Below, in pieces: positions 10,067 to 19,328 of a DNA stretch of 64,000 nt (the first letter of the stretch is position 1; each line of letters starts with the position of its first letter). The DNA is taken from assembly GCF_003113495.2 (NCBI RefSeq), contig NZ_CP084506.1, positions 496,001 to 560,000 on the forward strand, read 5' to 3'. This DNA is from Edwardsiella tarda ATCC 15947 = NBRC 105688 (GTDB lineage: Bacteria > Pseudomonadota > Gammaproteobacteria > Enterobacterales > Enterobacteriaceae). Both the position numbers and the translations under genes were made by a program. Under the pieces are notes generated by a model. The model made no database searches. It had not been told where the DNA came from and worked only from the letters and a program-made list of their open reading frames with translations.

Positions 10067-10656
10067 GTGAGCAGCGCGTGGTGGTGATGGGGCTGGGTAA
10101 CCTGCTGTGGGCCGATGAAGGCTTCGGCGTACGGGTGGCCGAGCGGTTGTATGCCCATTATCACTGGCCGGAGACGGTGGAGATTGTCGACGGCGGTACC
10201 CAGGGGCTCAACCTGCTGGGCTATGTCGAGAGCGCCAGCCACCTGTTGATCCTCGATGCCATCGACTATGGTCTGGCGCCAGGCACCCTGCGTACTTACG
10301 CCGGGGAGATGGTGCCAGCCTACCTCAGCGCCAAGAAGATGAGTCTGCATCAGAGCAGCTTCTCCGAGGTGTTGGCATTGGCGGATATTCGCGGCCACAT
10401 GCCGTCTCATGTCGCGCTGGTCGGCTTGCAGCCGGCGTTGCTGGATGACTATGGCGGCAGCCTGACCGAGGTGGCGCGCGCCCAGTTGCCCGCGGCGGAG
10501 CAGGCGGCCCTGGCACAACTGGCCGCCTGGGGGATCGTCCCACAGCCGAGCGAGGAGGGGCGTTGCCTGAACTATGAATGTCTGTCGATGGAAAACTACG
10601 AGGGGGTACGCATTCGCCAGTATCGCATGACGTTGGAGGGGCAAGAGGAGTGTTAA
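10063..10656 (+). CDS. hyaD: Hydrogenase-1 maturation endopeptidase HyaD
   Basis: This protease cleaves the C-terminal extension of HyaB once nickel is in place. The 197-residue product starts with the peptidase A31 signature [20 protein letters not shown]. The nickel-sensing acidic residues are Glu in WADEG and Asp in LDAIDYG, and the histidine is in [10 protein letters not shown]. The ATG overlaps the end of hyaC, and the last bases overlap the hyaE start, which suggests translational coupling. Confidence 0.95.
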   Translation: MSEQRVVVMGLGNLLWADEGFGVRVAERLYAHYHWPETVEIVDGGTQGLNLLGYVESASHLLILDAIDYGLAPGTLRTYAGEMVPAYLSAKKMSLHQSSFSEVLALADIRGHMPSHVALVGLQPALLDDYGGSLTEVARAQLPAAEQAALAQLAAWGIVPQPSEEGRCLNYECLSMENYEGVRIRQYRMTLEGQEEC

Positions 10657-11054
10657 ACGACAACCCATTTTCCGCACTGTGGCAGCGCATGCTGACGCGC
10701 GGCTGGCAGCCGGTGGATGAGACGAATCTGGACGATTGGCTGGCGCAGGCGCCGGATTGCGTGGTGTTGCTGAGCTGCGATCCGCGTCGTACGCCGGAGG
10801 TGAGCGACAACCCGGTGATGATCGCCGAGCTATTGCGCGAGTTTCCGCATATCGACTGGCGGGTGGCGATGGCCGATCTGGCGCAGAGCGAGGCGATCGG
10901 CGATCGCTTCGGCGTGCGGCGTTTCCCGGCAACGCTGGTGTTTCTCAGTGGCGAGCTGCGCGGCGTGCTGAGCGGCATTCATCCCTGGGCCGATCTGATC
11001 GCCCTGATGCGTCCTTTGGTTGAAAGCCCCACCCCGCAGGAGTCAGAGTCATGA
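10650..11054 (+). CDS. hyaE: Hydrogenase-1 maturation chaperone HyaE
   Basis: HyaE is a thioredoxin-fold protein without the redox CxxC that binds the HyaA Tat signal and helps assembly. I place the start at GTG 10650 ([15 protein letters not shown]), giving 134 residues, because alignment with E. coli HyaE (132 residues) begins here and a longer frame adds only unrelated residues. The core [20 protein letters not shown] and [19 protein letters not shown] is conserved. It overlaps hyaD by 7 bases and hyaF by 4. Confidence 0.92.
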   Translation: MLNDNPFSALWQRMLTRGWQPVDETNLDDWLAQAPDCVVLLSCDPRRTPEVSDNPVMIAELLREFPHIDWRVAMADLAQSEAIGDRFGVRRFPATLVFLSGELRGVLSGIHPWADLIALMRPLVESPTPQESES

Positions 11055-11908
11055 GTGAGACCTTTTTCCATCTGTTAGGGCCGGGAACCCAGCCAAACGA
11101 TGAGAGCTTTAGCATGAACCCGTTGCCGATCACCTGTCAGGTGAACGGCGATCCGAGCATGGCGGCGCTGGAGCACTGTGCCCACAGCGCGGCGGTGATG
11201 ACGCTGCTGAATCGACTGCTGGCGCAGTTAGCCCAGCGTATTCCGCCGTTAGGTGAGGTGCTGGCTTGGGATCTGACCACGCTGCAGGCGGAAGACATTC
11301 AGTTCCTCAACGCCCTGCTGGGCGAGGGCGAGGTCTCGGTGCGCATTCAGCATGCCGATGGCAGCGAAAGTGAGATCCAGGAGGCGATCTTCTGCGGCCT
11401 GTGGCGGGTACGATGCCTGCGGGATGGCGAGGTGTTGGCGGATCGACTGGAGGCGGGCTGTGCGCCGTTGCCCTTGTGGCAGGCGGCAAACGCCGACACG
11501 CTACCCAACGATTCGTTACTGCCGCCCCCCATCGACGGGCTGATGAATGGCCTGCCGTTAGCCCATGAGCTGTTAGCCCATGTGCGCGATCCGGCGGGGC
11601 AGCCCCACAGCATCAACCTCACCCAGTTGCCGCTGAGCGAGGCCGACCGTCTGTTCCTGGCACGCCTGTGCGGGCAGGGGCGGATCCAGATCCGCACCTT
11701 CGGTTATGGTGAGAGCCGCATCGACTCGACGGGATTACGCCATGTCTGGCATCTGCGTTGCTTGGATACCCTGAAGGGGACGCTGCTCGATAGCTATGAG
11801 GTGTGCGTGTTGCCGGAGCTGGTCTTGGCGGCGCCTGAGGATCTGGCCGATTCGGCTCAGCGCCTGGGCGATGTGTGCCGCTGGCTTGAGGAGAGCGCCG
11901 ATGTTTGA
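11051..11908 (+). CDS. hyaF: Hydrogenase-1 accessory protein HyaF
   Basis: This 285-residue cytoplasmic protein of the HupH/HyaF family is needed for a fully assembled small subunit in related oxygen-tolerant hydrogenases. Seen are the opening [11 protein letters not shown], and two halves with repeated features ending in [11 protein letters not shown] (about residue 115) and [11 protein letters not shown] (about residue 235). The repeat of this W-R/H-x-R-C-L motif is typical of the HupH domain duplicated in HyaF. It overlaps hyaE at its start and the rubredoxin gene at its end. Confidence 0.93.
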   Translation: MSETFFHLLGPGTQPNDESFSMNPLPITCQVNGDPSMAALEHCAHSAAVMTLLNRLLAQLAQRIPPLGEVLAWDLTTLQAEDIQFLNALLGEGEVSVRIQHADGSESEIQEAIFCGLWRVRCLRDGEVLADRLEAGCAPLPLWQAANADTLPNDSLLPPPIDGLMNGLPLAHELLAHVRDPAGQPHSINLTQLPLSEADRLFLARLCGQGRIQIRTFGYGESRIDSTGLRHVWHLRCLDTLKGTLLDSYEVCVLPELVLAAPEDLADSAQRLGDVCRWLEESADV

Positions 11909-12098
11909 GCGCGGCTATGGCCATGCCATCCCGGACGAGGCGCGTCTGGAGTGTAACCTGTGTTGGTGGGTATACGATCCGGCATTGGGCGACGCCATCG
12001 GCCAGATCCCGGCGGGCACGCCCTTTAATGCCCTGCCGGAGCAGTGGCGTTGCCCACAGTGCGATGCCGATAAGCAACACTTCTTGTTACTGGAGTGA
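11901..12098 (+). CDS. Rubredoxin (HoxR/HupI-like) of the hydrogenase operon
   Basis: This 65-residue protein has the two rubredoxin iron-ligand pairs, CNLCWWVYDP (residues 18-21) and CPQC (residues 51-54), with the GxxP-type segment QIPAGTPFNALPEQWRCPQCD between and around them. The first pair lacks the usual CxxCG glycine (CNLCW). Small rubredoxins of this kind end the accessory gene sets of oxygen-tolerant hydrogenases in other proteobacteria (HoxR, HupI), where they aid small-subunit cluster assembly under oxygen. The ATG at 11901 overlaps the last 8 bases of hyaF. E. coli K-12 hyaABCDEF, as I recall it, has no such gene. Confidence 0.88.
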   Translation: MFERGYGHAIPDEARLECNLCWWVYDPALGDAIGQIPAGTPFNALPEQWRCPQCDADKQHFLLLE

Positions 12099-12123
12099 GG
12101 CGGGGTGTTACTCCCCGTTCGCG

Positions 12124-12156
12124 ATGACTACGCCGCCTTCTGGGCGGCGTAGTCAT
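12124..12156 (+). terminator. Hairpin after the hya operon
   Basis: An inverted repeat with 14-bp arms (ATGACTACGCCGCC and its complement) around a 5-base loop lies 25 bases after the rubredoxin stop. No T-run follows, so it may act as a transcript-stabilising or attenuating structure before appC rather than a full terminator. Confidence 0.5.
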
Positions 12157-12314
12157 ATTGCGGGCGGTGAGTGATTATCCTGGAAAAAAATAAGGTTTTT
12201 GGGCTTTTGTGTAGCGTGATTGGCCGATAACGACATTCTTGGACGGCGGGAGAGAGATTGACGATCTACTATTACTAGGCAATTCCCTCTCTCTTATCGC
12301 CTACAGGAGTCCGC

Positions 12315-13853
12315 ATGTGGGATGTCATTGACTTATCGCGCTGGCAGTTCGCACTGACCGCGCTGTATCACTTTCTTTTTGTACCGCTTACCCTGGGATT
12401 GATTTTTTTGCTGGCCGTCATGGAGACCATCTACGTGGTGACTGGCAAAGCGATCTACCGCGATATGACGCGTTTCTGGGGTAAACTGTTCGGCATTAAC
12501 TTCGCGCTCGGGGTCGCGACCGGCCTGACCATGGAGTTTCAGTTCGGGACCAACTGGTCGTTCTACTCTAACTATGTGGGCGACATTTTCGGTGCCCCCT
12601 TGGCGATGGAAGCCTTGATGGCTTTCTTCCTCGAATCGACCTTCGTCGGCCTGTTCTTCTTCGGTTGGCAACGTCTGACTAAGTATCAGCATCTGCTGGT
12701 GACCTGGTTGGTCGCCTTCGGCTCCAACATCTCCGCGTTGTGGATCTTGAATGCCAACGGTTGGATGCAGTACCCGACCGGGGCGCACTTCGACATCGAT
12801 ACCCTGCGTATGGAGATGACCAGCTTCAGCGAGTTGGTCTTTAACCCGGTCAGCCAGGTGAAATTCGTGCATACCGTGATGTCCGGCTATGTAGCGGGGG
12901 CGATGTTTATCATGGCCATCAGCGCCTGGTATCTGCTGCGTGGTCGTGAGCGTGACGTGGCGCTGCGTTCCTTCGCCATCGGCTCGGTGTTTGGCACCCT
13001 GGCGATCATCGGTACGCTGCAGTTGGGCGACAGTTCAGCCTATGAAGTTGCCAAGGTTCAACCGGTCAAGCTGGCGGCGATGGAAGGGGAGTGGCAGACC
13101 GAACCGGCCCCGGCCCCGTTCCATCTGGTGGCCTGGCCGGAGCAAGAGCAGGAGCGTAACGCCTTCGCCATCAAGGTGCCGGCGCTACTCGGCCTGTTGG
13201 CGACCCACTCGCTGGATACGCCGGTTCCTGGGTTGAAAAACCTGATGGCCGACGCGTTGCCGCGTCTGCAACGTGGGCGCGAAGCCTGGCTGCTGATGCA
13301 GCAAATCTCGCAGGGCGATCGCTCGCCGCAAACCCTGGCCGCCTTCCGCGCGGTAGAGCCTGATCTGGGCTATGGCATGCTGCTGACCCGTTATGCTCCG
13401 GATATGAATAATGTCACCCCGGCGCAGTATCAGGCGGCCCAACGCGGCGCCATCCCACAGGTGGCACCGGTGTTCTGGAGCTTCCGCATCATGGTGGCCT
13501 GTGGTTCGTTGCTGCTGCTGGTGATGGTGATCGCTCTGGTACAGACCCTACGTCGGCGTATCGATCAGAAACGTTGGGTGTTGCGTATGGTGTGTTATAG
13601 CCTGCCGCTACCCTGGCTCGCCATCGAGGCCGGTTGGTTTATGACCGAGTTTGGCCGCCAGCCCTGGGCTATCCAGGATATTCTGCCGACCTATTCCGCC
13701 CATTCTGCGCTGACCACCGGTCAGTTAGCCTTCTCAATGGGGCTGATCCTGGGGCTTTACACCCTGTTCTTAATCGCCGAGGTCTACCTGATGCAGAAGT
13801 ATGCGCGTCTTGGGCCGAGTGCGATGCAGAGTGAACAACCGGCGCAGCAATAG
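12315..13853 (+). CDS. appC: Cytochrome bd-II quinol oxidase subunit I AppC
   Basis: This heme-bearing subunit of the inner-membrane bd-type oxidase reduces oxygen to water with quinol. It has 512 residues, the length of AppC. Seen: the axial histidine at position 19 (ALYHFLFVP), the MEFQFGTNW segment, a long periplasmic Q-loop (about residues 250-385) of the E. coli type, and the [13 protein letters not shown] motif. The choice of AppC over CydA rests mainly on gene context: it follows hyaF plus rubredoxin and precedes appB and appX, as in the E. coli hya-app region. CydA would otherwise be a close alternative. Confidence 0.93.
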   Translation: MWDVIDLSRWQFALTALYHFLFVPLTLGLIFLLAVMETIYVVTGKAIYRDMTRFWGKLFGINFALGVATGLTMEFQFGTNWSFYSNYVGDIFGAPLAMEALMAFFLESTFVGLFFFGWQRLTKYQHLLVTWLVAFGSNISALWILNANGWMQYPTGAHFDIDTLRMEMTSFSELVFNPVSQVKFVHTVMSGYVAGAMFIMAISAWYLLRGRERDVALRSFAIGSVFGTLAIIGTLQLGDSSAYEVAKVQPVKLAAMEGEWQTEPAPAPFHLVAWPEQEQERNAFAIKVPALLGLLATHSLDTPVPGLKNLMADALPRLQRGREAWLLMQQISQGDRSPQTLAAFRAVEPDLGYGMLLTRYAPDMNNVTPAQYQAAQRGAIPQVAPVFWSFRIMVACGSLLLLVMVIALVQTLRRRIDQKRWVLRMVCYSLPLPWLAIEAGWFMTEFGRQPWAIQDILPTYSAHSALTTGQLAFSMGLILGLYTLFLIAEVYLMQKYARLGPSAMQSEQPAQQ

Positions 13854-13870
13854 GGGTAAAGGAGACTGTC

Positions 13871-15007
13871 ATGTTTGATTATGAAACGTTGCGCTTCATT
13901 TGGTGGCTGCTGATCGGGGTGATCCTGGTGGCCTTCATGGTGACCGACGGGTTCGATATGGGGGTGGGTTGCCTGCTGCCGCTGGTGGCGCGTAACGACG
14001 ACGAGCGCCGGGTGCTGATCAACAGCGTCGGCGCGCACTGGGAAGGGAACCAGGTATGGTTGATCCTGGCGGGCGGCGCGTTGTTTGCCGCCTGGCCGCG
14101 GGTGTATGCCGCCGCCTTCTCCGGCTTCTATGTGGCGATGATCTTGGTGCTGTGCGCCCTGTTCTTCCGCCCGCTGGCCTTCGACTATCGCGGTAAGATC
14201 GCCGATGCGCGTTGGCGCACCCTGTGGGACATTGGGCTGGTGATCGGTAGCCTGGTGCCCCCGGTGGTCTTCGGCGTGGCGTTCGGTAACCTGCTCCTCG
14301 GGGTTCCCTTCGCCTTTACCCCGCAACTGCGCGTCGAATACTTCGGCACCTTCTGGCAGCTGTTGTCACCCTTCGCCTTACTGTGTGGCCTGTTAAGCCT
14401 GTGTATGGTGATCATGCAGGGCGGGGTCTGGTTGCAACTGAAGACCGATGGCGTGATCCGTCAGCGGGCGCAGTCGGCCACCAACCGCAGCGCGTTGTTG
14501 GTGGTGCTGTGCTTCGTGCTGGCCGGTTACTGGATGTGGGTCGGCATCGATGGCTACGTGCTGCTCAGCCAGGATGCGAATGGCCCCTCCAACCCGTTGC
14601 TGAAGGCGGTGGCGGTGCTGCCTGGCGCCTGGATGGGGAATTTCTTCCATTCACCGTGGTTGCTGATCTTCCCGGCGCTCGCGGTGCTGTGCCCGCTGCT
14701 GACGCTACTCGCCAGCGCACGGGCGCGCGCCGGTTGGGCGTTCCTGCTGGCCTCCTTGGCGCAGGCCGGGGTGGTCTTCACCGCCGGGGTCACGCTATTC
14801 CCGTTTGTGATGCCTTCCAGCATCAATCCGATCTCGAGCCTGACCCTATGGGATAGTACCTCTAGCCAGATGACGCTGAGCATCATGCTGGTGATCGTGC
14901 TGGTCTTCTTGCCGATTGTGTTGCTCTACACCCTGTGGAGCTATTACAAGATGCTGGGGCGGATCACGCCGGAGACCATCCGCCGTCACGATCATGAACT
15001 GTATTGA
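13871..15007 (+). CDS. appB: Cytochrome bd-II quinol oxidase subunit II AppB
   Basis: This 378-residue integral membrane protein of the CydB/AppB family pairs with AppC. The start [33 protein letters not shown] is diagnostic of the family, including the FDMGVG motif. [15 protein letters not shown] and the late [19 protein letters not shown] segment also fit. It starts 17 bases after appC behind AAAGGAGAC and is followed by appX 12 bases later. Confidence 0.95.
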   Translation: MFDYETLRFIWWLLIGVILVAFMVTDGFDMGVGCLLPLVARNDDERRVLINSVGAHWEGNQVWLILAGGALFAAWPRVYAAAFSGFYVAMILVLCALFFRPLAFDYRGKIADARWRTLWDIGLVIGSLVPPVVFGVAFGNLLLGVPFAFTPQLRVEYFGTFWQLLSPFALLCGLLSLCMVIMQGGVWLQLKTDGVIRQRAQSATNRSALLVVLCFVLAGYWMWVGIDGYVLLSQDANGPSNPLLKAVAVLPGAWMGNFFHSPWLLIFPALAVLCPLLTLLASARARAGWAFLLASLAQAGVVFTAGVTLFPFVMPSSINPISSLTLWDSTSSQMTLSIMLVIVLVFLPIVLLYTLWSYYKMLGRITPETIRRHDHELY

Positions 15008-15019
15008 GGAGGGGAAGCG

Positions 15020-15109
15020 ATGTGGTATTTATTGTGGTTTGTCGGCATCTTGCTGATGTGTACGCTGTCGACGTTGGTACTGGTGTGGCTTGAGCCGCGC
15101 CTGAAATAA
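15020..15109 (+). CDS. appX: Cytochrome bd-II small subunit AppX (CbdX)
   Basis: This 29-residue single-helix membrane peptide (MWYLLWFVGILLMCTLSTL then VLVWLEPRLK) is nearly identical to E. coli AppX/CbdX, one residue shorter at the C-terminus. Proteins of this kind sit beside the heme domain of bd oxidases and are needed for stability or activity. GAGGAGGGGAAGCG precedes the ATG, and the gene lies 12 bases after appB. It is easily missed because of its size. No appA phytase gene follows, unlike in E. coli. Confidence 0.95.
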   Translation: MWYLLWFVGILLMCTLSTLVLVWLEPRLK

Positions 15110-15123
15110 GCGCTTCACCCTGC

Positions 15124-15143
15124 GGGGCGGCCTAGGCCGCCCC
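15124..15143 (+). terminator. Palindrome after appX
   Basis: A perfect 20-base GC-rich palindrome (GGGGCGGCCTAGGCCGCCCC) begins 14 bases after the appX stop, with only CGTTCCCCTC after it. It could end the app transcript, but the T-run is poor. Confidence 0.45.
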
Positions 15144-15286
15144 GTTCCCCTCGACGCCCTCATCGATCGCCTGTTGACCCGCGCTACTCCCTTAACCCGT
15201 CTGTACGCTCGCGGTGAGATTTATTCCGCTGAGTAATATCATCATACTACCTCCTGGTTATTATTCACGGGTGATAAAATTTCCGC

Positions 15287-16081
15287 ATGTTTATTACCAC
15301 GAGTTATCTCATGCCTCACCAACCCTTGTCCCGCATCTACCGCAACTTGAATTATGAGATCCACTATATGATGAGCTTTATTGGCGGTTGCCTGGAGATC
15401 GTCAGTTTTATGTTTTTATACAAGGCATTAATCGGCTATATGACCTCGAATATGATCTTCGGTATCGCGGCGTTGGCCCAGGGAGGAATGGATTTCGAGT
15501 CGTACTATCACATCGCCATCATCCTGATCTGGATGCTGCTTGCGGCGTTACACCCGTTACTGGCCAATCGCTACCAGGCGCGTCTGACGAGCCCGTGGCA
15601 GGGGTATGCCATCGCCATGAGTATCAATTGCCTGCTGTTGCTGGCGTTTATGCTACTGGGGGCGGCGTTGATGCGTCATGGCCAACTCGGGGATAAACCG
15701 ACGCTGGCGGTGATGCCGCTGGTGACCCTGGGCCTGGTGTTTATGTATATCCAAAACTTTGTGATTAAACACGGCGGGACGCGTCAACCGACGGCGACCT
15801 CGGTGGTGACGAGCGTCTATGTGCTGATGATGAGTCGACTGTCGAGCCTCTTCGCGGGTCAACGTACGCGGCGCGAGCGCGTGGTGCTGTTCCATGAAGG
15901 GATGCATTATCTGCTGGTGATCGGCCACTTCTTCATTGGGGCGCTGATCACGGCGCTACTGAGTCGGCAGATGGGGTTCTATAGCCTGTTGCCCGCCTTG
16001 TTGGCCTTGCTGCTGTTCACCCTGCGCATCTGGGTGAGGCATGGGCGCTATCGGGCGTTGGCGGACCCAGATCGGGTCTAG
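15287..16081 (+). CDS. DUF1275 (YoaK-like) membrane protein
   Basis: This 264-residue protein is predicted to have about six membrane helices. Two family marks are visible: GGCLEIVSFMFLYKALIGYMTSN near residue 34 (the GG-x3-VSF-x(n)-MTGN block, here MTSN in place of the common MTGN) and the QNFVIKHGGTRQPTATSVVTSVYV segment near residue 162 (the QN-x(n)-PTT-x-VTG block). DUF1275 proteins have no established biochemical role. The start could be ATG 15287 or ATG 15311; neither has a strong Shine-Dalgarno sequence. It is convergent with a LysR gene and shares a terminator with it. Confidence 0.8.
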   Translation: MFITTSYLMPHQPLSRIYRNLNYEIHYMMSFIGGCLEIVSFMFLYKALIGYMTSNMIFGIAALAQGGMDFESYYHIAIILIWMLLAALHPLLANRYQARLTSPWQGYAIAMSINCLLLLAFMLLGAALMRHGQLGDKPTLAVMPLVTLGLVFMYIQNFVIKHGGTRQPTATSVVTSVYVLMMSRLSSLFAGQRTRRERVVLFHEGMHYLLVIGHFFIGALITALLSRQMGFYSLLPALLALLLFTLRIWVRHGRYRALADPDRV

Positions 16082-16086
16082 CATGC

Positions 16087-16113
16087 AAAACGGCAGCCTC
16101 GGCTGCCGTTTTT
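16087..16113. terminator. Bidirectional Rho-independent terminator
   Basis: AAAACGGCAGCC-TC-GGCTGCCGTTTTT forms a strong hairpin with a T-run on the plus strand and an A-run that serves the minus strand. It lies between the convergent DUF1275 and LysR genes. Confidence 0.9.
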
Positions 16114-16127
16114 CGTTCTGAGGAGGC

Positions 16128-17090
16128 TTAACGTGTGGCGGGCGTCGCGGGGGCATTGCTGCTCATGGCGATCAGCGCCTTGCGGATCAGGTGGTGTACC
16201 GGATCGTGTGAGGCGCGCTCATGCCACATCAGATGATAGGGGTAGTAGACCGCCAGGCTGGGGATGGAGACGGCCTGGTATTCGCCGCTGGCGAGCAGCG
16301 GATCGCCGGTGCTGCGTAAGGTGACCAGTAGGGTGTCGTCGTCGACCAACTGATCCAGCCAGCGACGGAAGTTGTTGGTCAGCGTCAAGGTGATGTTGAG
16401 CAACCCTTCATCCAGGCGGTTGGCTTGCAGGAAACTCTCCCACAGGTAGGGGCTGATGTTGTAAATGATCAGGGGGTTAGTGAGTAACTGTTCCTGACTC
16501 AGGCTGAGCAGAGGCGGCGTCGTGTGCTGGGAGGCGCGTGCGCGGCGCAGGAAGATAAACTCGGAGGTCCCGAGGGTTTTTAGGTGAATACCGCTGGGGG
16601 GGGCGTGAGGGAAGTGGCGTACCGCCACGTCGACGCTACCCTGTTTGAGGCTCTGCACAATATCTTCCGCCGTGGTGGCGCTGGGGGGACGGAAGTTGAT
16701 CACCAAGTTGGGATACAGGGTGCGGATATTACCGATCAGCGCGGAGACCTCTTGAATATTAAACCAGTGCGGTAGGCAGATGTTGTAACGGTGCTTCACG
16801 CCGCAGCGCAGCTGCTCGATCATAGACTGGCTGGTATACAGGGTGTTGCGCACGATGGCGCATAACGTCTCCCCGACCGGGGTGAGGGTGAACAGATTAT
16901 TGCACTTGGTATACAACGGATCGTTGAACTCCTTGCGTAGCTCCATCAACAGCTTACTCATTGAGGGCTGGCTGATGTTTAGGTACTCGGCGGCTCGGCT
17001 GACGCTTTGTGCCTCATTCAGCGCCGTCAAGGCGACCAAGGCGCCGTAGTGGGTTTCAAACATGGACTTTAAAAAGTTATCGTGCGACAT
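16128..17090 (-). CDS. LysR-family transcriptional regulator, unknown target
   Basis: This 320-residue regulator has an N-terminal winged helix-turn-helix (AQSVSRAAEYLNISQPSMSKLLMELRKEF, about residues 26-54) and a periplasmic-binding-fold effector domain. The start is set at ATG 17090 (MSHDNFLKSMFE); a longer frame upstream adds 50 arginine-rich residues that fit no LysR protein. It lies 92 bases downstream of cfa on the same strand, so the two could be cotranscribed, but a link to membrane lipid control is a guess. I do not recognise a named orthologue. Confidence 0.85.
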   Translation of the reverse strand: MSHDNFLKSMFETHYGALVALTALNEAQSVSRAAEYLNISQPSMSKLLMELRKEFNDPLYTKCNNLFTLTPVGETLCAIVRNTLYTSQSMIEQLRCGVKHRYNICLPHWFNIQEVSALIGNIRTLYPNLVINFRPPSATTAEDIVQSLKQGSVDVAVRHFPHAPPSGIHLKTLGTSEFIFLRRARASQHTTPPLLSLSQEQLLTNPLIIYNISPYLWESFLQANRLDEGLLNITLTLTNNFRRWLDQLVDDDTLLVTLRSTGDPLLASGEYQAVSIPSLAVYYPYHLMWHERASHDPVHHLIRKALIAMSSNAPATPATR

Positions 17091-17182
17091 GGCGTCACCT
17101 GTATCGGGTTGGATCGTAAGCGTTCGTGACGCTTCATAGCGTGGCCGCCACGGTGTGACAGCCACGCGACGCGGGCAGAGTG

Positions 17183-18328
17183 TTAACGCGCGACGCGCAC
17201 GCCGCCGTGGATACCCTGCGGACTGAATAACACCTGCCACAGTTGAATGTCACGGGCGCGGAAGGCGCCGGCGCAGGCACAGAGATAATAGCGGAACATG
17301 CGGTAGAAGCGTTCATCGTAACGCGCCTTCAGCCGTGGCCAGGCGGCGCAAAAGCGTGCCTCCCAGGCCATCAGGGTCTTATCGTAATCGGGACCAAAGT
17401 TATGCCAGTCCTCCATCACGAATAGACCTTCGCTATGCCTCGTGATATCGCACTGAGAGGGCAGGCGGCCATGAGGAAAAATATAGCGGTTAATCCAGGG
17501 ATCAACACCCTGACGCGAGCGATTGCTGCCGATGGTGTGCAGTAGGAAGCGCCCCTCGGGGTGTAGGCAGCGACTGACGGTGGCGAAGTAGCTGGCGTAG
17601 TTCTTCGGCCCGACATGCTCAAACATCCCGACGGAGACGATGCGATCGAAGGTTTCGTCCAGATCGCGGTAGTCCATCAGACGCAGGGTGACCGGTAAGT
17701 CGGCGCAGCGTTGGCTGGCGAACGCGCACTGCTCCTGTGAGATGGTGATCCCGGTGACCTGTACGTCATAATGGCGCGCCATGTAGGCGGCGAGTCCGCC
17801 CCAGCCACAACCGATGTCGAGTACCCGCTGGCCGGGTTGTAGATCGAGCTTACGGCAGATCAGATCCAGCTTGGCCTCTTGCGCCTGTTCCAGGGTCGTG
17901 GCCTCTTTCCAGTAGGCGCAGGAGTACTGCATATGCGGATCGAGCATGGCTTCGAACAGATCATTGCCCAGATCGTAGTGTTGGCGCGCCACCTGACCCG
18001 AGCGGCGGCGTGACTGTAGGTTGAAGAGACGCGCGCTGGCCAGATAGAGCAGATCGTGCAGGTTGTGGGGCAGTTGGCGATCCAGTCCGGCGCGGAGGAC
18101 GCGTTCGAAGAACATATCCAGACGTTCACACTCCCACCAGCCGTCCATATAGCTTTCCCCCAATCCCAGCGAGCCGTTTTGCATGATGCGGCGAAACAGC
18201 TGTGGATTATGGATCTGAATATCATAGGGGCGATGGCCATCGATCTGGATGTCGGCCTGTTGTAAGAGGGGTTGCAGAATACGATAGCTACGGGAGGGGG
18301 TGTTTATTGCGCTGACGATGGTACTCAT
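17183..18328 (-). CDS. cfa: Cyclopropane-fatty-acyl-phospholipid synthase
   Basis: Cfa transfers a methylene group from S-adenosylmethionine to the double bond of unsaturated acyl chains in membrane phospholipids, hardening membranes in acid and stationary phase. The 381-residue product (E. coli 382) shows GSLGLGESYMDGWWECERLDMFF, the AdoMet-binding VLDIGCGWGGLAAYMARHY near residue 170, EHVGPKNYASYF, and the C-terminal CAGAFRARDIQLWQVLFS. The cysteine of YSCAYW and the conserved glutamate in MFEHVG, known in the family for bicarbonate binding, are present. The start at ATG 18328 aligns two or three residues off E. coli. Confidence 0.96.
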   Translation of the reverse strand: MSTIVSAINTPSRSYRILQPLLQQADIQIDGHRPYDIQIHNPQLFRRIMQNGSLGLGESYMDGWWECERLDMFFERVLRAGLDRQLPHNLHDLLYLASARLFNLQSRRRSGQVARQHYDLGNDLFEAMLDPHMQYSCAYWKEATTLEQAQEAKLDLICRKLDLQPGQRVLDIGCGWGGLAAYMARHYDVQVTGITISQEQCAFASQRCADLPVTLRLMDYRDLDETFDRIVSVGMFEHVGPKNYASYFATVSRCLHPEGRFLLHTIGSNRSRQGVDPWINRYIFPHGRLPSQCDITRHSEGLFVMEDWHNFGPDYDKTLMAWEARFCAAWPRLKARYDERFYRMFRYYLCACAGAFRARDIQLWQVLFSPQGIHGGVRVAR

Positions 18329-19328
18329 ATTTATTCCATTGATAAAATTTCCCGCATCATATCCGCCCTATCTCTGAGACAACAAAGCATATAAAAATTC
18401 CCTTATGGCATAAAGTGATAGAATAAAAAGATAAGGGGGGAAATATTCCGTTTATTTTTATTATTGCTATGATGTCGCGAGCTTATTACGTTTTCATTGA
18501 GCGCTCGCCATGAGATTGTTTTCATTGTGATGAGTGTTTCAATCGGCTAGTCTTTTTATTAAGTTGAGTTTTATCTGATAGAGTGGATCGCTCCGAACGG
18601 TGTCAGCGAGGAAAGTATCGGCTAGTGCGATCGGCTTATTCCGCTAACGTTCACGGGCACTTTTTGAATAGCGCATACCACACGGTAGAAATAAGCGGAT
18701 CGCTTACCGTCGGGCGGGAGGTCTCCTGTGGCATATAGCAAAGATCGCACCGCCTGATGGCGATGTTCTCCGTATCCTGGTTAGCCGGCGAGCGCCGGAT
18801 TCTCCCCACTCTGAGTACCATGCTAAATACGCGCTTCCCCCTCGACACGTGACGGGGGGGACGCCGAGCTATCTTGCCGTGAGCGAGGATCGCCTTATGG
18901 CAGGCGAGGAGGCGCGATGGTTTCACTTGCCGCCCGAAGAGGGCGTTATTTTCCTCCCTTATTGTGTCAGCCGATGCCCGCATCTGCGCGGGGCGATATG
19001 CGCCGTCACCGTTTTATTCCCTCGTTGGTCATCTGAGCTGGTTTAGATCGCATTGCTTGCGTTGCGCTATGTGGTCACACCGTATGGTACGGGCATGAGG
19101 TCGGCCGCGTGACCGCATCGTCGTGCGGGGGGATCTGCGCTTGCTGCGCCTATTTTTAACGCATAAATGTTAACTGCATCACTAATCTGTGTCGTTTTTG
19201 TGATGCTTTTTCATTTTTTGACCGGGGTAGCAAAACCTTTTCAGTTAGGGGTGATAGGATTAAATCATAATAAAGAAAAAATGTTTTTATCTAATCTTAT
19301 ATCCGGCCCTATGTGTGAGGAAAATAAC
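18329..19328. other. 1-kb divergent intergenic region (cfa / nupG)
   Basis: This stretch carries the promoters of cfa (minus) and nupG (plus). 18340-18560 is AT-rich. 18640-19140 is GC-richer and open on both strands, but the open frames have no recognisable protein features. A half-conserved CRP-like site, TGTGATGCTTTTTCAT, lies at about 19199-19214, a plausible position for cAMP-CRP control of a nucleoside permease; its downstream half is weak. Confidence 0.4.

Noticed and set aside
12315..13853. CydA of bd-I oxidase as an alternative to AppC
   Set aside because: The position after the hya genes and the AppX-type small subunit downstream support the bd-II operon.
18651..18983. 110-codon minus-strand frame in the cfa-nupG gap (and a 65-codon plus-strand frame at 18849-19046)
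   Set aside because: Overlapping frames on both strands, Arg/Cys-rich, no ribosome site and no recognisable domain.
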